Assembly (NCBI GenBank): GCA_004843165.1
Contig: CP039459.1
Location: forward strand, 1,277,501 to 1,341,500
From: Acetobacteraceae bacterium
GTDB taxonomy: Bacteria; Pseudomonadota; Alphaproteobacteria; Acetobacterales; Acetobacteraceae
Direction: 5' to 3'
DNA: 64,000 bases
Positions within the stretch are counted from its first letter, which is position 1. Every line of letters begins with the position of its first letter. Under the pieces are notes generated by a model that searched no databases, was not told the DNA's origin, and saw only the letters and a program-made list of their open reading frames with translations. Below, piece by piece: positions 10,386 through 18,770 of this stretch. The position numbers were made by a program, and so were the translations under genes.

Positions 10386-11519
10386 ATGTCTGAAAAAGAC
10401 TCTTTAAAAGAATTTCTAAAAACGTCGCCTTTTCTAAAATGGCTCCCTGTTGCTTTCCCCTTTGTTTTGTTGGGAGGCGGATTTTATTTTCTGAATGGAA
10501 ATTTTCATAAAAAAACAATTTCACCGGATAAATTTGTGGAAGTGCTTGAAAAAGGCGATAGCCACGATACTGGCTTTAGACGGGCACATGCCAAAGGAGT
10601 CTGTCTAAAAGGAAATTGGCAGGGTTCTGCGGAGATGTCCCCTTATTCCAAGGCTGAAATTCTCAATATTCAAACGCCTGTGTTGGGGCGTTTTTCCATT
10701 GGCCCTGGGAATCCTTTTATTGCCGATAAGCCTGCTTTGACCCGTTCGATGGCTTTAAAAATGAATACGCCCGGAGGGGTTTGGGAAACGGCAATGAATA
10801 ATACCCCTGTGATCCCAATGTCGAATGTGCAGGATGCTTATGATCTGTTTAAAACAGATGAGATTGATCCCAAAACAGGCAAACCCGATCCAAAGGCTTT
10901 CCCGCATTTTGTTGAAACCCATCCGTGGCTTTCCCCGGCGTTGAAAATACTTTCCGCCACACAACCGACTTCTGGTTTGAGTGACACAACTTATTACGGT
11001 GTGAGCGCCTTTATCGCACGTGATAAAGCGGGAAAAGAACATGCCGTCCGTTGGAAAATGGTACCGCATCAAGCTGTAAAGCCAGCCACAGGAGAGATGA
11101 ATGATCCGAACTATCTTTTCAAAAATCTGATTAAACAGGCGCATGCGGGAGTACAGGCACATCAACCTCTCGCTTGGGATATGGTTATGGTCATTGCCAA
11201 TAGTGCCCCTGAGATTCAGGCGGGTAAAGCGCCTAAAGATATCATTAAGGATCCAAGCAAGGTTTGGAATGCGCAGGATCTTGAAATTAAGGCAGGTACC
11301 GTCCGCATTGAAAAGCTTTATTCCGAGAATGCGGAAGGGCTCTGTAAACCAATGTCTTTTGATCCGACTGTTTTACCGAAAGGGATCGAATTGTCAGAGG
11401 ATCCTATTCCGAGTTTACGTTCACAAATTTATATGAAATCTTTTTACCGCAGAGCAGGAGAGACCCAAAAAGCAAGTGAAGTGACGGCGGAAATGATTAA
11501 AAAAGGTGAAAATTCATGA
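10386..11519 (+). CDS. Catalase-related peroxidase (SrpA type), membrane-anchored
   Basis: Heme protein of the catalase superfamily, smaller (377 residues) than true catalases. One N-terminal hydrophobic segment (about residues 19-37) anchors it with the enzyme domain in the periplasm. The distal heme His is His68 in FRRAHAKGVCLKG and the conserved Asn is in SIGPGNP near residue 109. TRSMALKM follows, and the proximal Tyr is probably in QIYMKSFYRRAG near the C-terminus. The stop overlaps the start of the cytochrome b561 gene (ATGA). The pairing suggests that electrons for peroxide reduction come from the quinone pool through b561; this is inferred from context. Confidence 0.9.
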   Translation: MSEKDSLKEFLKTSPFLKWLPVAFPFVLLGGGFYFLNGNFHKKTISPDKFVEVLEKGDSHDTGFRRAHAKGVCLKGNWQGSAEMSPYSKAEILNIQTPVLGRFSIGPGNPFIADKPALTRSMALKMNTPGGVWETAMNNTPVIPMSNVQDAYDLFKTDEIDPKTGKPDPKAFPHFVETHPWLSPALKILSATQPTSGLSDTTYYGVSAFIARDKAGKEHAVRWKMVPHQAVKPATGEMNDPNYLFKNLIKQAHAGVQAHQPLAWDMVMVIANSAPEIQAGKAPKDIIKDPSKVWNAQDLEIKAGTVRIEKLYSENAEGLCKPMSFDPTVLPKGIELSEDPIPSLRSQIYMKSFYRRAGETQKASEVTAEMIKKGENS

Positions 11520-12049
11520 GTAATCTACTTCAACCTCAGAAATTTTCTCTTTCGTTACGGATTTTACATTGGCTGATGGCGGTACTCGTTTTGGCTATGC
11601 TGATAATCGGTATTTTAATGGCCAGCCATTGTGCAGGTTATTATGCGACTTTGCTTGCATGGCATCGGCCTATAGGCATTTTATTATTGATTTTGGTTTT
11701 TGTTCGTTTGACAATCAGAATTTTAAGTAAAATCCCTGCATTGCCGGAAGATTTGTCTTCATCTCAAAAATTTGCTGCGAAAGCTTCGCATGTCGGACTT
11801 TATGGCTTGTTGTTTCTGATGCCTTTGCTGGGCTGGGGGATGCTGTCGGCAGGTAATTATCCCATTCGGCTTTTCCCCGGCTTGGAATTGCCAGCATTTT
11901 TGCAGGGTAATCAGCCGCTTTGGCATCTTTTAAGGGAATATCATTCTTGGGCGGCTTTTGCGCTCTTTGTCTTGATTATTTTGCATATCACAGCAGCCTT
12001 GCATCATAAATTTATCCGTCGGGATAAAATATTGGATCAGATGCTTTAG
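11516..12049 (+). CDS. Cytochrome b561 (diheme membrane cytochrome)
   Basis: Four-helix membrane cytochrome b of about 177 residues. Candidate heme-ligand histidines are His in RILHWLMA (helix 1), WHRPIG (helix 2), KASHVGLYG (helix 3) and EYHSWAAFALFVLIILHITAALHH (helix 4). Translation is coupled to the upstream peroxidase by an ATGA overlap. It is expected to pass electrons from ubiquinol to the periplasmic peroxidase. A terminator follows within 30 bases of the stop. Confidence 0.93.
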   Translation: MSNLLQPQKFSLSLRILHWLMAVLVLAMLIIGILMASHCAGYYATLLAWHRPIGILLLILVFVRLTIRILSKIPALPEDLSSSQKFAAKASHVGLYGLLFLMPLLGWGMLSAGNYPIRLFPGLELPAFLQGNQPLWHLLREYHSWAAFALFVLIILHITAALHHKFIRRDKILDQML

Positions 12050-12074
12050 GCATATTCCTCTTGAGATAGAAATA

Positions 12075-12103
12075 AAAAAGCGTGCTTTTCGGCACGCTTT
12101 TTT
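12075..12103. terminator. Bidirectional Rho-independent terminator
   Basis: A hairpin with AAAAAGCGTGC and GCACGCTTTTTT arms around a 6-base loop. A-runs on one side and T-runs on the other make it work on both strands: for the peroxidase-b561 operon (plus) and for the small membrane protein gene (minus) that converges on it. Confidence 0.85.
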
Positions 12104-12111
12104 ATAGGGCA

Positions 12112-12267
12112 TTATTTGCCTTTGAGCTTAGCAGAGGCGAAAAGAACACCAAAAATAACGAGAACAACGGGAATGAGAAGCAGAATAAGAATGGTCTTAG
12201 CTGCAAAAGCGGCACCGCCGATAACACATAAAATGAGAAAGAGAATAAATAGCGTCCATAGATTCAT
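12112..12267 (-). CDS. Small (51-aa) two-helix membrane protein
   Basis: A short reading frame encodes a hydrophobic protein. It starts MNLWTLFILFLILCVIGG, continues with a second Leu/Ile/Val-rich segment (residues about 25-43) and ends with the basic tail SAKLKGK. A good ribosome binding site (AAGGAAG) lies 8 bases before the ATG, and the shared terminator lies just beyond the stop. These signals argue that it is real despite its size. I recognise no named family; it resembles the small inner-membrane proteins common in proteobacteria. Function unknown. Confidence 0.7.
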   Translation of the reverse strand: MNLWTLFILFLILCVIGGAAFAAKTILILLLIPVVLVIFGVLFASAKLKGK

Positions 12268-12341
12268 GTGAAAAACTTCCTTTTAGAAAATAAATGCTTA
12301 CGTCAATTAAGACAGATATAATGATTATAAAAGGTTTGAAA

Positions 12342-13316
12342 ATGGAAGCGCTGATTCAAAATAAATTTGGCAAGCCGGAAGAGGTTTTTTTAACACAGAA
12401 AATGCGCAAGCCTCAGCCAAAAGAAAATGAGGTTTTGATTAAAACGCTCCTTTCTCCTTTACATCATCATGATTTGAGTGCGGCTAAAGGCTTATATGGC
12501 CAGTTCCGTCCTTTTCCGATTATCAGTGGTAGTGAAGCCGTTGGCATTGTCGAAGCCTGTGGCAAGCAAGTAACAGATTTTAAGATCGGGCAACGGGTGA
12601 TTACGGCCTCTGGCGCTGGGACTTGGGCAGAATATTTTACAGCCCCCGCAGATTCCGTTTTTCCTGTTTCAGAGGGTTTGAAAGCAGAACAGGCCGCACA
12701 GCTTGCCGCTATGCCGCTCAGCGCTTTGCTTTTGCTGAATTTCTTAGAGGTTCAGAAGGGCGATTGGATTATTCAGAATGGAGCAAATGGCGTTATTGGG
12801 AAAATTTTAGGTGCATTGGCAAAAGCACGGGGGATTCATGTCGTAAATTTGGTGCGTAGCGCAAAAGCCTCGGCAGAACTGAAAAAAGCAGGCGCAGAAT
12901 ATATTGTCGAAACTTCAGCAAAAGACTGGAAAGCACAGGCTAAAGAGATTGCGGGTGACATGTTAAAAGCAGGCATTGATGTTTTGGGCGGCGAAGCCAG
13001 CGGAAATTTGGTTGAATTATTAGGGAATGACTCTTTGCTGGTCAGTTTTGGGCAGATTGCTTGTGGCGAAATGAAAATCCCATCAGGCCCGCTGATTTTA
13101 AAATCCATTACGCTTAAAGGCTTTTATGTCACGCCTGTTTTGAACAAGATGTCTAAAGGGGAAAAAATCAAAATCCTAGAGGAGTTGGAAGCGCTTATTC
13201 TCGCAGGAAAATTGAGCCTGCCTGTTGAGAGCATCCATGATCTCGATCATTTCCAAGAAGCTTTAACAGCCCATAATCAGCAAGGCAGAGCTGGGAGGGT
13301 GTTGTTGAAGGTTTAA
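12342..13316 (+). CDS. MDR-superfamily (zinc-independent) alcohol dehydrogenase / quinone oxidoreductase-like
   Basis: Medium-chain dehydrogenase/reductase of about 324 residues. The N-terminal GroES-like domain contains GSEAVGIVEACGKQVTDFKIGQRV (around residues 63-87). The Rossmann domain carries a modified dinucleotide motif, QNGANGVIGKILGALAKARG, around residues 145-165. The zinc-ligand cysteine pattern of classical alcohol dehydrogenases is missing, so it belongs with the quinone oxidoreductase / 2-enoyl thioester reductase branch that uses NADPH. The ATG at 12342 (AAAGG seven bases upstream) is preferred over one at 12294, which would add 16 residues without family support. Substrate unknown. 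Confidence 0.88.
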   Translation: MEALIQNKFGKPEEVFLTQKMRKPQPKENEVLIKTLLSPLHHHDLSAAKGLYGQFRPFPIISGSEAVGIVEACGKQVTDFKIGQRVITASGAGTWAEYFTAPADSVFPVSEGLKAEQAAQLAAMPLSALLLLNFLEVQKGDWIIQNGANGVIGKILGALAKARGIHVVNLVRSAKASAELKKAGAEYIVETSAKDWKAQAKEIAGDMLKAGIDVLGGEASGNLVELLGNDSLLVSFGQIACGEMKIPSGPLILKSITLKGFYVTPVLNKMSKGEKIKILEELEALILAGKLSLPVESIHDLDHFQEALTAHNQQGRAGRVLLKV

Positions 13317-13377
13317 TATAGTTGTGGACGAATCAATAACCTGGACGATGTCGTTATCTATTTGAACAGTACGGTGG

Positions 13378-13668
13378 CTAGCAGTCATTATAGTATCGAA
13401 CTCGTATCTCAAATTCTCTTATTTTAGAGAATTTAGAAGAGGCTGATACGAGCTCGTCATATTTCTGTGCAAAGTTAGCTATGGAATTTTTCCATATCAT
13501 AAAGGTTTCATAAGGTTTATTAAATAGATCTAACGTTTAATTTGTGATGAGTAATTTCTTTTTACTCTTTAGCCGTTTTGGCTTCTGTTTAGAAATATTC
13601 CACGTCATTAGGCCAAGTATAAGCGTTGGTACAATGCTTAAAAGCTTACTTAAAAAATCACACAACAT
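13378..13668 (-). pseudogene. Broken gene for a small membrane-anchored hypothetical protein
   Basis: The 355-base gap between the MDR gene and bioD holds the remains of a minus-strand reading frame. From an ATG at 13668 it reads a hydrophobic segment (FLSKLLSIVPTLILGLMTWN) and a basic stretch (KQKPKRLKSKKKLLITN), then meets a TAA at 13537-13539. In the same frame it goes on for over 50 codons (LDLFNKPYETFMIWKN, later SKFSKIREFEIRVRYYNDC) to a TAG at 13378. The layout of one membrane helix, a basic linker and an LDLFNKxYE-like segment resembles a common family of hypothetical proteins (helix then KLxLDLFDKRxxVY). It is probably a decayed, 3'-truncated copy. A real 43-residue protein is the alternative. 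Confidence 0.45.
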
Positions 13669-13671
13669 CTC

Positions 13672-14301
13672 TTATCCAAAATGAAGTAGAATATTTTTAT
13701 CGCTTAAATATTTCTGAACTAACTCTCCATTCCCCTGTTTATCCTCACCCCATAAAATGAGTTTGTGGAGGGGGAGATTGTAGGTTTCTAAGAGAGCGAG
13801 ACTGGAAAAAATATGGTTCAGCGCACCGAGTTTATTTTTAGCGACTAAGATCACCGGCAGGTTGAGCGCTTTTATCAAATCAATGAGAAAAAGATCGTCC
13901 CAGATCGGAACCATGAGGCCGCCAGCCCCCTCAACAATCAGCGTTTTTTCGGTGTCATATTTTGGAATGGAAATTTTCTTAGGCTCAATGATTTTTTGAT
14001 CCTGCTCTGCGGCGCTTAGGGGGCAGAGCGGTTCTTGGAATTCATAGGCGCAGGGCAGAATATCTTCAGGAGCACAGCCGCTTTTTCTTAGAACAGTTTC
14101 TTTATCGCCAGTATCCTTTTTGAGACCTGTTTGAAATGGTTTCCAATAAACGCCTTTCTCTTCTTTGAGTAATTTGGCGCTCTGATAGGTTTTACCGACA
14201 TCTGTATCGGTGCCTGTCACGAAAAAGCCTTTTTTGGGCTGAACCTCTTTAAATAAATTAGGAAAAGGGCAGGGGGATTTGGGCGCAAATAATTTTCTCA
14301 T
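13672..14301 (-). CDS. bioD: Dethiobiotin synthetase (BioD)
   Basis: ATP-dependent enzyme forming dethiobiotin from 7,8-diaminopelargonate and CO2, the penultimate biotin step. The P-loop GTDTDVGKT lies at about residues 31-39. The substrate region KPFQTGLKKDTGD and the motif VEGAGGLMVPI are typical. Length 209 residues, with about 25 extra N-terminal residues ahead of the core. Last gene of the minus-strand bio operon; its start overlaps the bioC stop by 4 bases. Confidence 0.93.
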   Translation of the reverse strand: MRKLFAPKSPCPFPNLFKEVQPKKGFFVTGTDTDVGKTYQSAKLLKEEKGVYWKPFQTGLKKDTGDKETVLRKSGCAPEDILPCAYEFQEPLCPLSAAEQDQKIIEPKKISIPKYDTEKTLIVEGAGGLMVPIWDDLFLIDLIKALNLPVILVAKNKLGALNHIFSSLALLETYNLPLHKLILWGEDKQGNGELVQKYLSDKNILLHFG

Positions 14302-15074
14302 TTGTAGATTTCCCCAAGACCGATTTCATAGCTGACTTTTTGATAATGTCGGTCAAAGAAATGAATGGCACTTTTTAATTTTTGGCTTTTCTGTCCTGAA
14401 TTTAGATTTTTAGGCGTTGCCCCGATTTCCTTGAGACCTTTTAGAAAAGAAATCGCATTTTTGACCTCTTCTTGGATTTGGTATCTTTTCCATTTGGCCT
14501 GTGCATATTCGGTCTCTAGTTCGGCAACAGAAGGATAAAGCGGGACAGCACAGGGATTCTCACTGATTTCACATGCATAGCGCCATTCTTGGAGCGAGCC
14601 GTCCAGCAACGTTGTCAGAAAGGCGGCACCGCCGACATCTAATTTTGTATAGATGTTTTCTAAAGCGATTGGGCGGTTTTGAACCCATTGAAAGGCGAGG
14701 TTGGAAATGATGAGGTCAAATTTCCCTGCCAAAGGATGCTCTTTTGTGAGGTGTTTAGGGAAATTTTCCATATCCAGCGGAAGAAAGGAAAGATTGAGGC
14801 CGAGATGTTTGGTTTTCCGCTCGGCACGTCTCAGCATCTCTTTGGAAAGATCTGTACAGACATATTCTGCATAGGGAAAAAGTGGGGCGATTTTCTGTGT
14901 TAATGCACCGGTGCCTGCACCAAGTTCTAAAATACGTTGAATTTTCTTTGAGCGAAGGCGGGAGGGAATGATTTCGGTTAGGAGATTGGCAGCTATCGGC
15001 TGAATCACAGCGAAATCATCGTAATGCTTGGCGTGCGCAAAGCTTTTTTCTATATCGTTTGTTGCGTATTTCAT
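14298..15074 (-). CDS. bioC: Malonyl-ACP O-methyltransferase (BioC)
   Basis: SAM-dependent methyltransferase that disguises malonyl-ACP as its methyl ester so that fatty-acid synthase can build pimeloyl-ACP. SAM-binding motif I is ILELGAGTGALTQKIA (around residues 48-63), followed by VCTDLSKEMLRRA and DLIISNLAFQWV. The position between an esterase gene and bioD supports BioC over a generic methyltransferase. The 4-base overlaps on both sides indicate coupled translation. Length 258 residues, as expected. Confidence 0.88.
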   Translation of the reverse strand: MKYATNDIEKSFAHAKHYDDFAVIQPIAANLLTEIIPSRLRSKKIQRILELGAGTGALTQKIAPLFPYAEYVCTDLSKEMLRRAERKTKHLGLNLSFLPLDMENFPKHLTKEHPLAGKFDLIISNLAFQWVQNRPIALENIYTKLDVGGAAFLTTLLDGSLQEWRYACEISENPCAVPLYPSVAELETEYAQAKWKRYQIQEEVKNAISFLKGLKEIGATPKNLNSGQKSQKLKSAIHFFDRHYQKVSYEIGLGEIYK

Positions 15075-15724
15075 GAAGATTTTAAAAGTTTTAAATGTTT
15101 TTTAATCCATGTAGCACAAAATTCAGGATGTGTTAGAGGGAGTAAATGGCCGCCAGAAATATTGGTTTGCTCTGTAAGCCAGTGTTTTTTGGCGGGGGCA
15201 AGCGGATCATCTTTTCCAGAAAGCATGGAAAGAATTTTAGAAGTCTTTTCCAGTTTTTTAAAGGTTTCTCTTTGATCCTCTTGTGCAAGTATTTCAAGCC
15301 CCTGCTGAAGAGATGGTAGATCAAGTCGCTTTTGAGGTCGGCTTTCTTTTGAATCACCACACATTTTGTAAAAATCACAGAGGGTCTTTTCCGGATTGCG
15401 GCTGAGGTTGCGTTGCATGAGCGCTAAAATCCGTGGCGAAATCCCTTCTTTAAAATCTTCTTTTTGCACAAAGCATGCAAAAGCATTGATTCCTAAAATG
15501 CCCAGGCTATTTTTATCGGCCTCTATTTTTGGAAGTAAGCGCATAAAGCCCAGAGAATGGCCAATGACAATATAATTGCTTTGAGGGAGTTGTACTGTTT
15601 TTTCAGCAAAATATCCTGCATCGGCAAGGATAATGTGGTGTTCTGAGAGGTGGGAAGCTGTTTTTTGCCAGAAATCTTTTGAATATCCCCAGCCATGTAG
15701 AAAATACAGAATAGGAGTGGTCAT
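15071..15724 (-). CDS. Alpha/beta hydrolase, probable pimeloyl-ACP methyl ester esterase
   Basis: A 217-residue alpha/beta hydrolase with the oxyanion-hole motif FLHGWGYS near residue 10, the nucleophile elbow GHSLG with Ser57, an Asp in SGKDDPLAP and a catalytic His in GGHLLPLTHPEF. The position between bioF and bioC fits the esterase that removes the methyl group from pimeloyl-ACP methyl ester and so ends pimelate synthesis. In sequence it is BioH-like in motif but shorter than E. coli BioH (256 residues). Several non-homologous esterase types fill this role in different bacteria, so I give no symbol. The function is inferred from context. Confidence 0.75.
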   Translation of the reverse strand: MTTPILYFLHGWGYSKDFWQKTASHLSEHHIILADAGYFAEKTVQLPQSNYIVIGHSLGFMRLLPKIEADKNSLGILGINAFACFVQKEDFKEGISPRILALMQRNLSRNPEKTLCDFYKMCGDSKESRPQKRLDLPSLQQGLEILAQEDQRETFKKLEKTSKILSMLSGKDDPLAPAKKHWLTEQTNISGGHLLPLTHPEFCATWIKKHLKLLKSS

Positions 15725-16875
15725 GCCTGTCCTAAAATTTCAATGATTTTATAAAGGTCTTTTTCGTTTAAATTTGTTTGCATTGTAAAGCGTAAACGGG
15801 CCGTGTTCGGCGGAACGGTTGGTGGACGAATGGCCCCGCATCTGAAGCCTTCTTTTTGTAATTTTTCCTGTAAACGCAGGGCTTTGTCAGGTTCACCGAC
15901 CAAGAGCGGGATAATCTGACTATTGCTTTCTAAATAATTCCAATGATTTTCTTTTAAAAGGATACGGAATTTTTCTGCCAGTTTAAGAAGATAAGTGCGC
16001 TCTTTTGTCATCTCAGGCACGGTTTCAATCGCCCCCTGTAATGCACCGAGTACCGCCGGTGGCAGAGCTGTGGAATAGACAAAGCCGGAGGCCATATTCC
16101 ATAGCCATGCTTTCATTTTTTGAGAGGCAGAGAGAAATGCTCCCGAAGCGCCCAGAGCTTTGCTTCCCGTACTAAGAATGAGTTCGATTTCTTTCGGATC
16201 ACAGAGGCCGCTGCCATTCTTGCCAAAAAGACCTGTTGCATGGGCCTCATCCACGTAAAGAGTAGCATGATAATGGTTTTTAAGCTGAATGAGACTTTCT
16301 AAATCTGCTCGGTCGCCATCCATGGAAAAAATACTTTCCGTTAGGATGAATTTAAGGCTTTTTGTTTCTTTTTCTGCCTCAAGAAGTTTTTCCAAATGCT
16401 TTAAATCATTATGACGAAAGCGCAGAATTTTGGCTTTTGAAAGACCGGCTTGGCAATTATTCGCCCCAAAAATCATGCTGGCATGGCATAATTTATCCAT
16501 AAAGAATAAGGCCGGTTTTTGGGTTGCCTGTTTGGATAAGGCGTTTAGTGCCGGCAGAATACTCGCATTGGCTTGCCAGCCCGAATTAAAGAGCAGAGAG
16601 GCCTCTGCGCCTTTAAAGGCTGCGAACTGTTTTTCGAGTTTTGCGTAGCCTTCATATGAGCCGGAAATAAGACGGGAACCTGTCGCACCAACGCCCAAAT
16701 TTTCTGTCCATTCTTTAGCTTTGGCTTTCAGCGTAGGATGTTTTGAAAGATTAAGATAGTCGTTAGAGGAGAGATCAATAAAATGCTTTGGAAGGGGGGA
16801 GGCTTCTTTTCGTAAAAGCCCTTCTGCTTGCCGTTTCCGAAGGCTGATCTCTAAAGCTTGGTTAAGTAAATTCAT
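15721..16875 (-). CDS. bioF: 8-amino-7-oxononanoate synthase (BioF)
   Basis: PLP enzyme condensing pimeloyl-ACP and alanine into 8-amino-7-oxononanoate. Typical features are DLSSNDYLNLSKHP, GVGATGSRLISGS, VDEAHATGLFGKNGSGL and the PLP lysine in STGSKALGASGAF. The ATG at 16875 gives 384 residues; an in-frame TTG two codons earlier is less likely. It overlaps the end of bioA by 14 bases and the esterase gene by 4, so translation is tightly linked. Confidence 0.96.
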   Translation of the reverse strand: MNLLNQALEISLRKRQAEGLLRKEASPLPKHFIDLSSNDYLNLSKHPTLKAKAKEWTENLGVGATGSRLISGSYEGYAKLEKQFAAFKGAEASLLFNSGWQANASILPALNALSKQATQKPALFFMDKLCHASMIFGANNCQAGLSKAKILRFRHNDLKHLEKLLEAEKETKSLKFILTESIFSMDGDRADLESLIQLKNHYHATLYVDEAHATGLFGKNGSGLCDPKEIELILSTGSKALGASGAFLSASQKMKAWLWNMASGFVYSTALPPAVLGALQGAIETVPEMTKERTYLLKLAEKFRILLKENHWNYLESNSQIIPLLVGEPDKALRLQEKLQKEGFRCGAIRPPTVPPNTARLRFTMQTNLNEKDLYKIIEILGQA

Positions 16876-18139
16876 GTTCAATCACATGGCCGATGGCATG
16901 AGTCAGTTTCGTAAGCTCCGCTGATGTTATCGTAAAAGAGGGGGTGAGATAGAGAATATTTCTAAAAGGACGTATCCAGACGCCTAATTTTAGAAAGGCT
17001 TGGTTGAGCGCCGCAGGATTGGGGATATGATCCATTTCAACCACGCCTAAAGCCCCCATGATGCGAATATCTTTGACATGCGGCAATTTTCGAAAAGGTT
17101 CGAGTTCTTTTGTCAGTTGTTTTTCGATTTTTTGAACCTGCTCAAGACGGGGCTCGGTTTCAAAAAGATCAAGGGAAGCATTAGCTGCGGCACAGGCAAG
17201 CGGATTTCCCATAAAGGTTGGGCCATGCATCAAAGCCTTTTCTGCATTCTCAGAGAGAAAAGATTCAAAAATTTTCTGTGAGGCAATCGTTGCGCCAAGC
17301 CCCATTGTTCCGCCTGTGAGTGCTTTAGAAAGTCCGACAATATCAGGGCAAATTTCGGGGAGGTTGGAGACAAACATTTCCCCTAAACGTCCAAATCCCG
17401 TAAAGACTTCATCATAGATAAGCAAAATGTCATGCTCATCACAAAGATCTCTGAGAATTTTAAGCGTTTCTCTTGTGTGGAAAAGCATTCCACCAGCCCC
17501 TTGCACGAGCGGCTCGACAATCATGGCTGCAATTTCAGAGCCTTTATGTTTTAAAAATCTTTCGAGATCAGCTTTTTTTTGAGGATCAGTCGGAAGGTGG
17601 GCAAGATATTGTGGGTTAAGAATTTCCCGGAAATGGTTATGCATTCCTTCTTCCGGGTCGCAAATATTCATCATCCCCCATGTATCGCCATGATAGCCGC
17701 CGTGAAAGGAAAGAAGTTTATGGCGAGCCGGCTTCTCTTGATTGAGAAAATATTGGAAAGCCATCTTAACGGCAACTTCTATTGCCGTTGAACCTGAATC
17801 ACTGAAAAAGACATGGTTGAGGGAATCTGGAAAAAGTTTTGCTAAGCGGTGCGCTAAAATTTCTGCCTGGTCGTGGATCATGCCCCCAAACATCATATGC
17901 GGCATTGTTTGTACCTGTTGTATGACGGCTTTTTGAATATGGGGATGACAATAGCCGTGGCAGGCTGTCCACCAAGAGGCAATCCCATCAATTAAATCTC
18001 TGCCGTCTTTGAGGATGATGGTGCAGCCGACACTTTTCTCAGCGCTTGGGGGAAAAGGGGCTGTTTTCATTTGGCAATAAGGGAGCCAGAGGTGAGGAAG
18101 ATTACTCGCCATTTTAAAAGAGGCAGAATTTTGTGTCAT
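16862..18139 (-). CDS. bioA: Adenosylmethionine-8-amino-7-oxononanoate aminotransferase (BioA)
   Basis: PLP aminotransferase using S-adenosylmethionine as amino donor to make 7,8-diaminopelargonate. First gene of the operon. Motifs: HLWLPYCQM at the N-terminus, DGIASWWTACHGYCHP (the SWW signature of BioA), FFSDSGSTAIEVAVKMA, YDEVFTGFGRLG and the PLP lysine in GLSKALTGG. From the ATG at 18139 it has 425 residues; an upstream TTG at 18160 would add seven unsupported residues. The region 18140-18284 must hold its promoter, facing the lipoprotein gene. No bioB is present in the window. Confidence 0.96.
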   Translation of the reverse strand: MTQNSASFKMASNLPHLWLPYCQMKTAPFPPSAEKSVGCTIILKDGRDLIDGIASWWTACHGYCHPHIQKAVIQQVQTMPHMMFGGMIHDQAEILAHRLAKLFPDSLNHVFFSDSGSTAIEVAVKMAFQYFLNQEKPARHKLLSFHGGYHGDTWGMMNICDPEEGMHNHFREILNPQYLAHLPTDPQKKADLERFLKHKGSEIAAMIVEPLVQGAGGMLFHTRETLKILRDLCDEHDILLIYDEVFTGFGRLGEMFVSNLPEICPDIVGLSKALTGGTMGLGATIASQKIFESFLSENAEKALMHGPTFMGNPLACAAANASLDLFETEPRLEQVQKIEKQLTKELEPFRKLPHVKDIRIMGALGVVEMDHIPNPAALNQAFLKLGVWIRPFRNILYLTPSFTITSAELTKLTHAIGHVIEHEFT

Positions 18140-18284
18140 GAAGTCTTCCCAGTAAATCAATGAGGATAAATATATTTATGGGGAAAAAGAGTCGAAAAAG
18201 CGATATTTTTCTCTTCCTTTATCCTTATTTATGGCATTTAAGAAGAGTATGGACTTTTCTCGTGAGTAAAGAGGTTAAAGTGAG

Positions 18285-18635
18285 ATGAAAGAGAAATTAG
18301 AAAAAATGAATGGCGCTGTTCTTATTGTTTTGGCAGGGTTTATTTTCTCTCTCAGCGGCTGTTTGGCTGGGCACTCTAAAAAGATATCTGAGGCAGCACC
18401 ATCCTCTATCGAAAAAGTGATACATATTATTTCAGTTTCTCCCCTTCCAGAAACAGCAAAAGAGAATGCAACACGTGTGGAGATCGCTTATCAAGACACA
18501 GATACGATGGCATTTGAGTTTTTTCAAGAGGACAAACGCCCTTGCGAATTTCATCCGGGTGAGGCAAATTTAATCATCGAAAAAGGGGAGCGATCTCTGA
18601 TCTTACCAAATGCAATCTGTGCCTTATCTGAATGA
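18285..18635 (+). CDS. Small predicted lipoprotein
   Basis: A 116-residue product with a lipoprotein signal: a charged start (MKEKLEKMNG), a hydrophobic core (AVLIVLAGFIFSL) and the lipobox LSGC with the modified Cys around residue 26. The mature part is short and polar, with one Cys in RPCEFHPGEAN and one near the C-terminus, which could form a disulfide. I recognise no family. It lies about 135 bases upstream of the type I secretion genes on the same strand and might belong with them, but separate transcription is equally possible. Confidence 0.8.
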   Translation: MKEKLEKMNGAVLIVLAGFIFSLSGCLAGHSKKISEAAPSSIEKVIHIISVSPLPETAKENATRVEIAYQDTDTMAFEFFQEDKRPCEFHPGEANLIIEKGERSLILPNAICALSE

Positions 18636-18770
18636 AGTCTTCCGCCCAGAAGCGAGATAAGGTAGAGAGGAACTTCGTCATTTGATATGGATAGGGTGTC
18701 TTTGCATTAACATAATGCCTGAAATATTTTTAGCTAAAATGGTCATGTATTCTCTGAGGAAGGAAATCTG

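Noticed and set aside
10386-11519. Ordinary catalase
   Set aside because: Too short, membrane-anchored and paired with cytochrome b561; fits the catalase-related peroxidase group.
13317-13671. Insertion sequence remnant
   Set aside because: No terminal inverted repeats, target duplications or transposase motifs; the readable protein is of a different kind.
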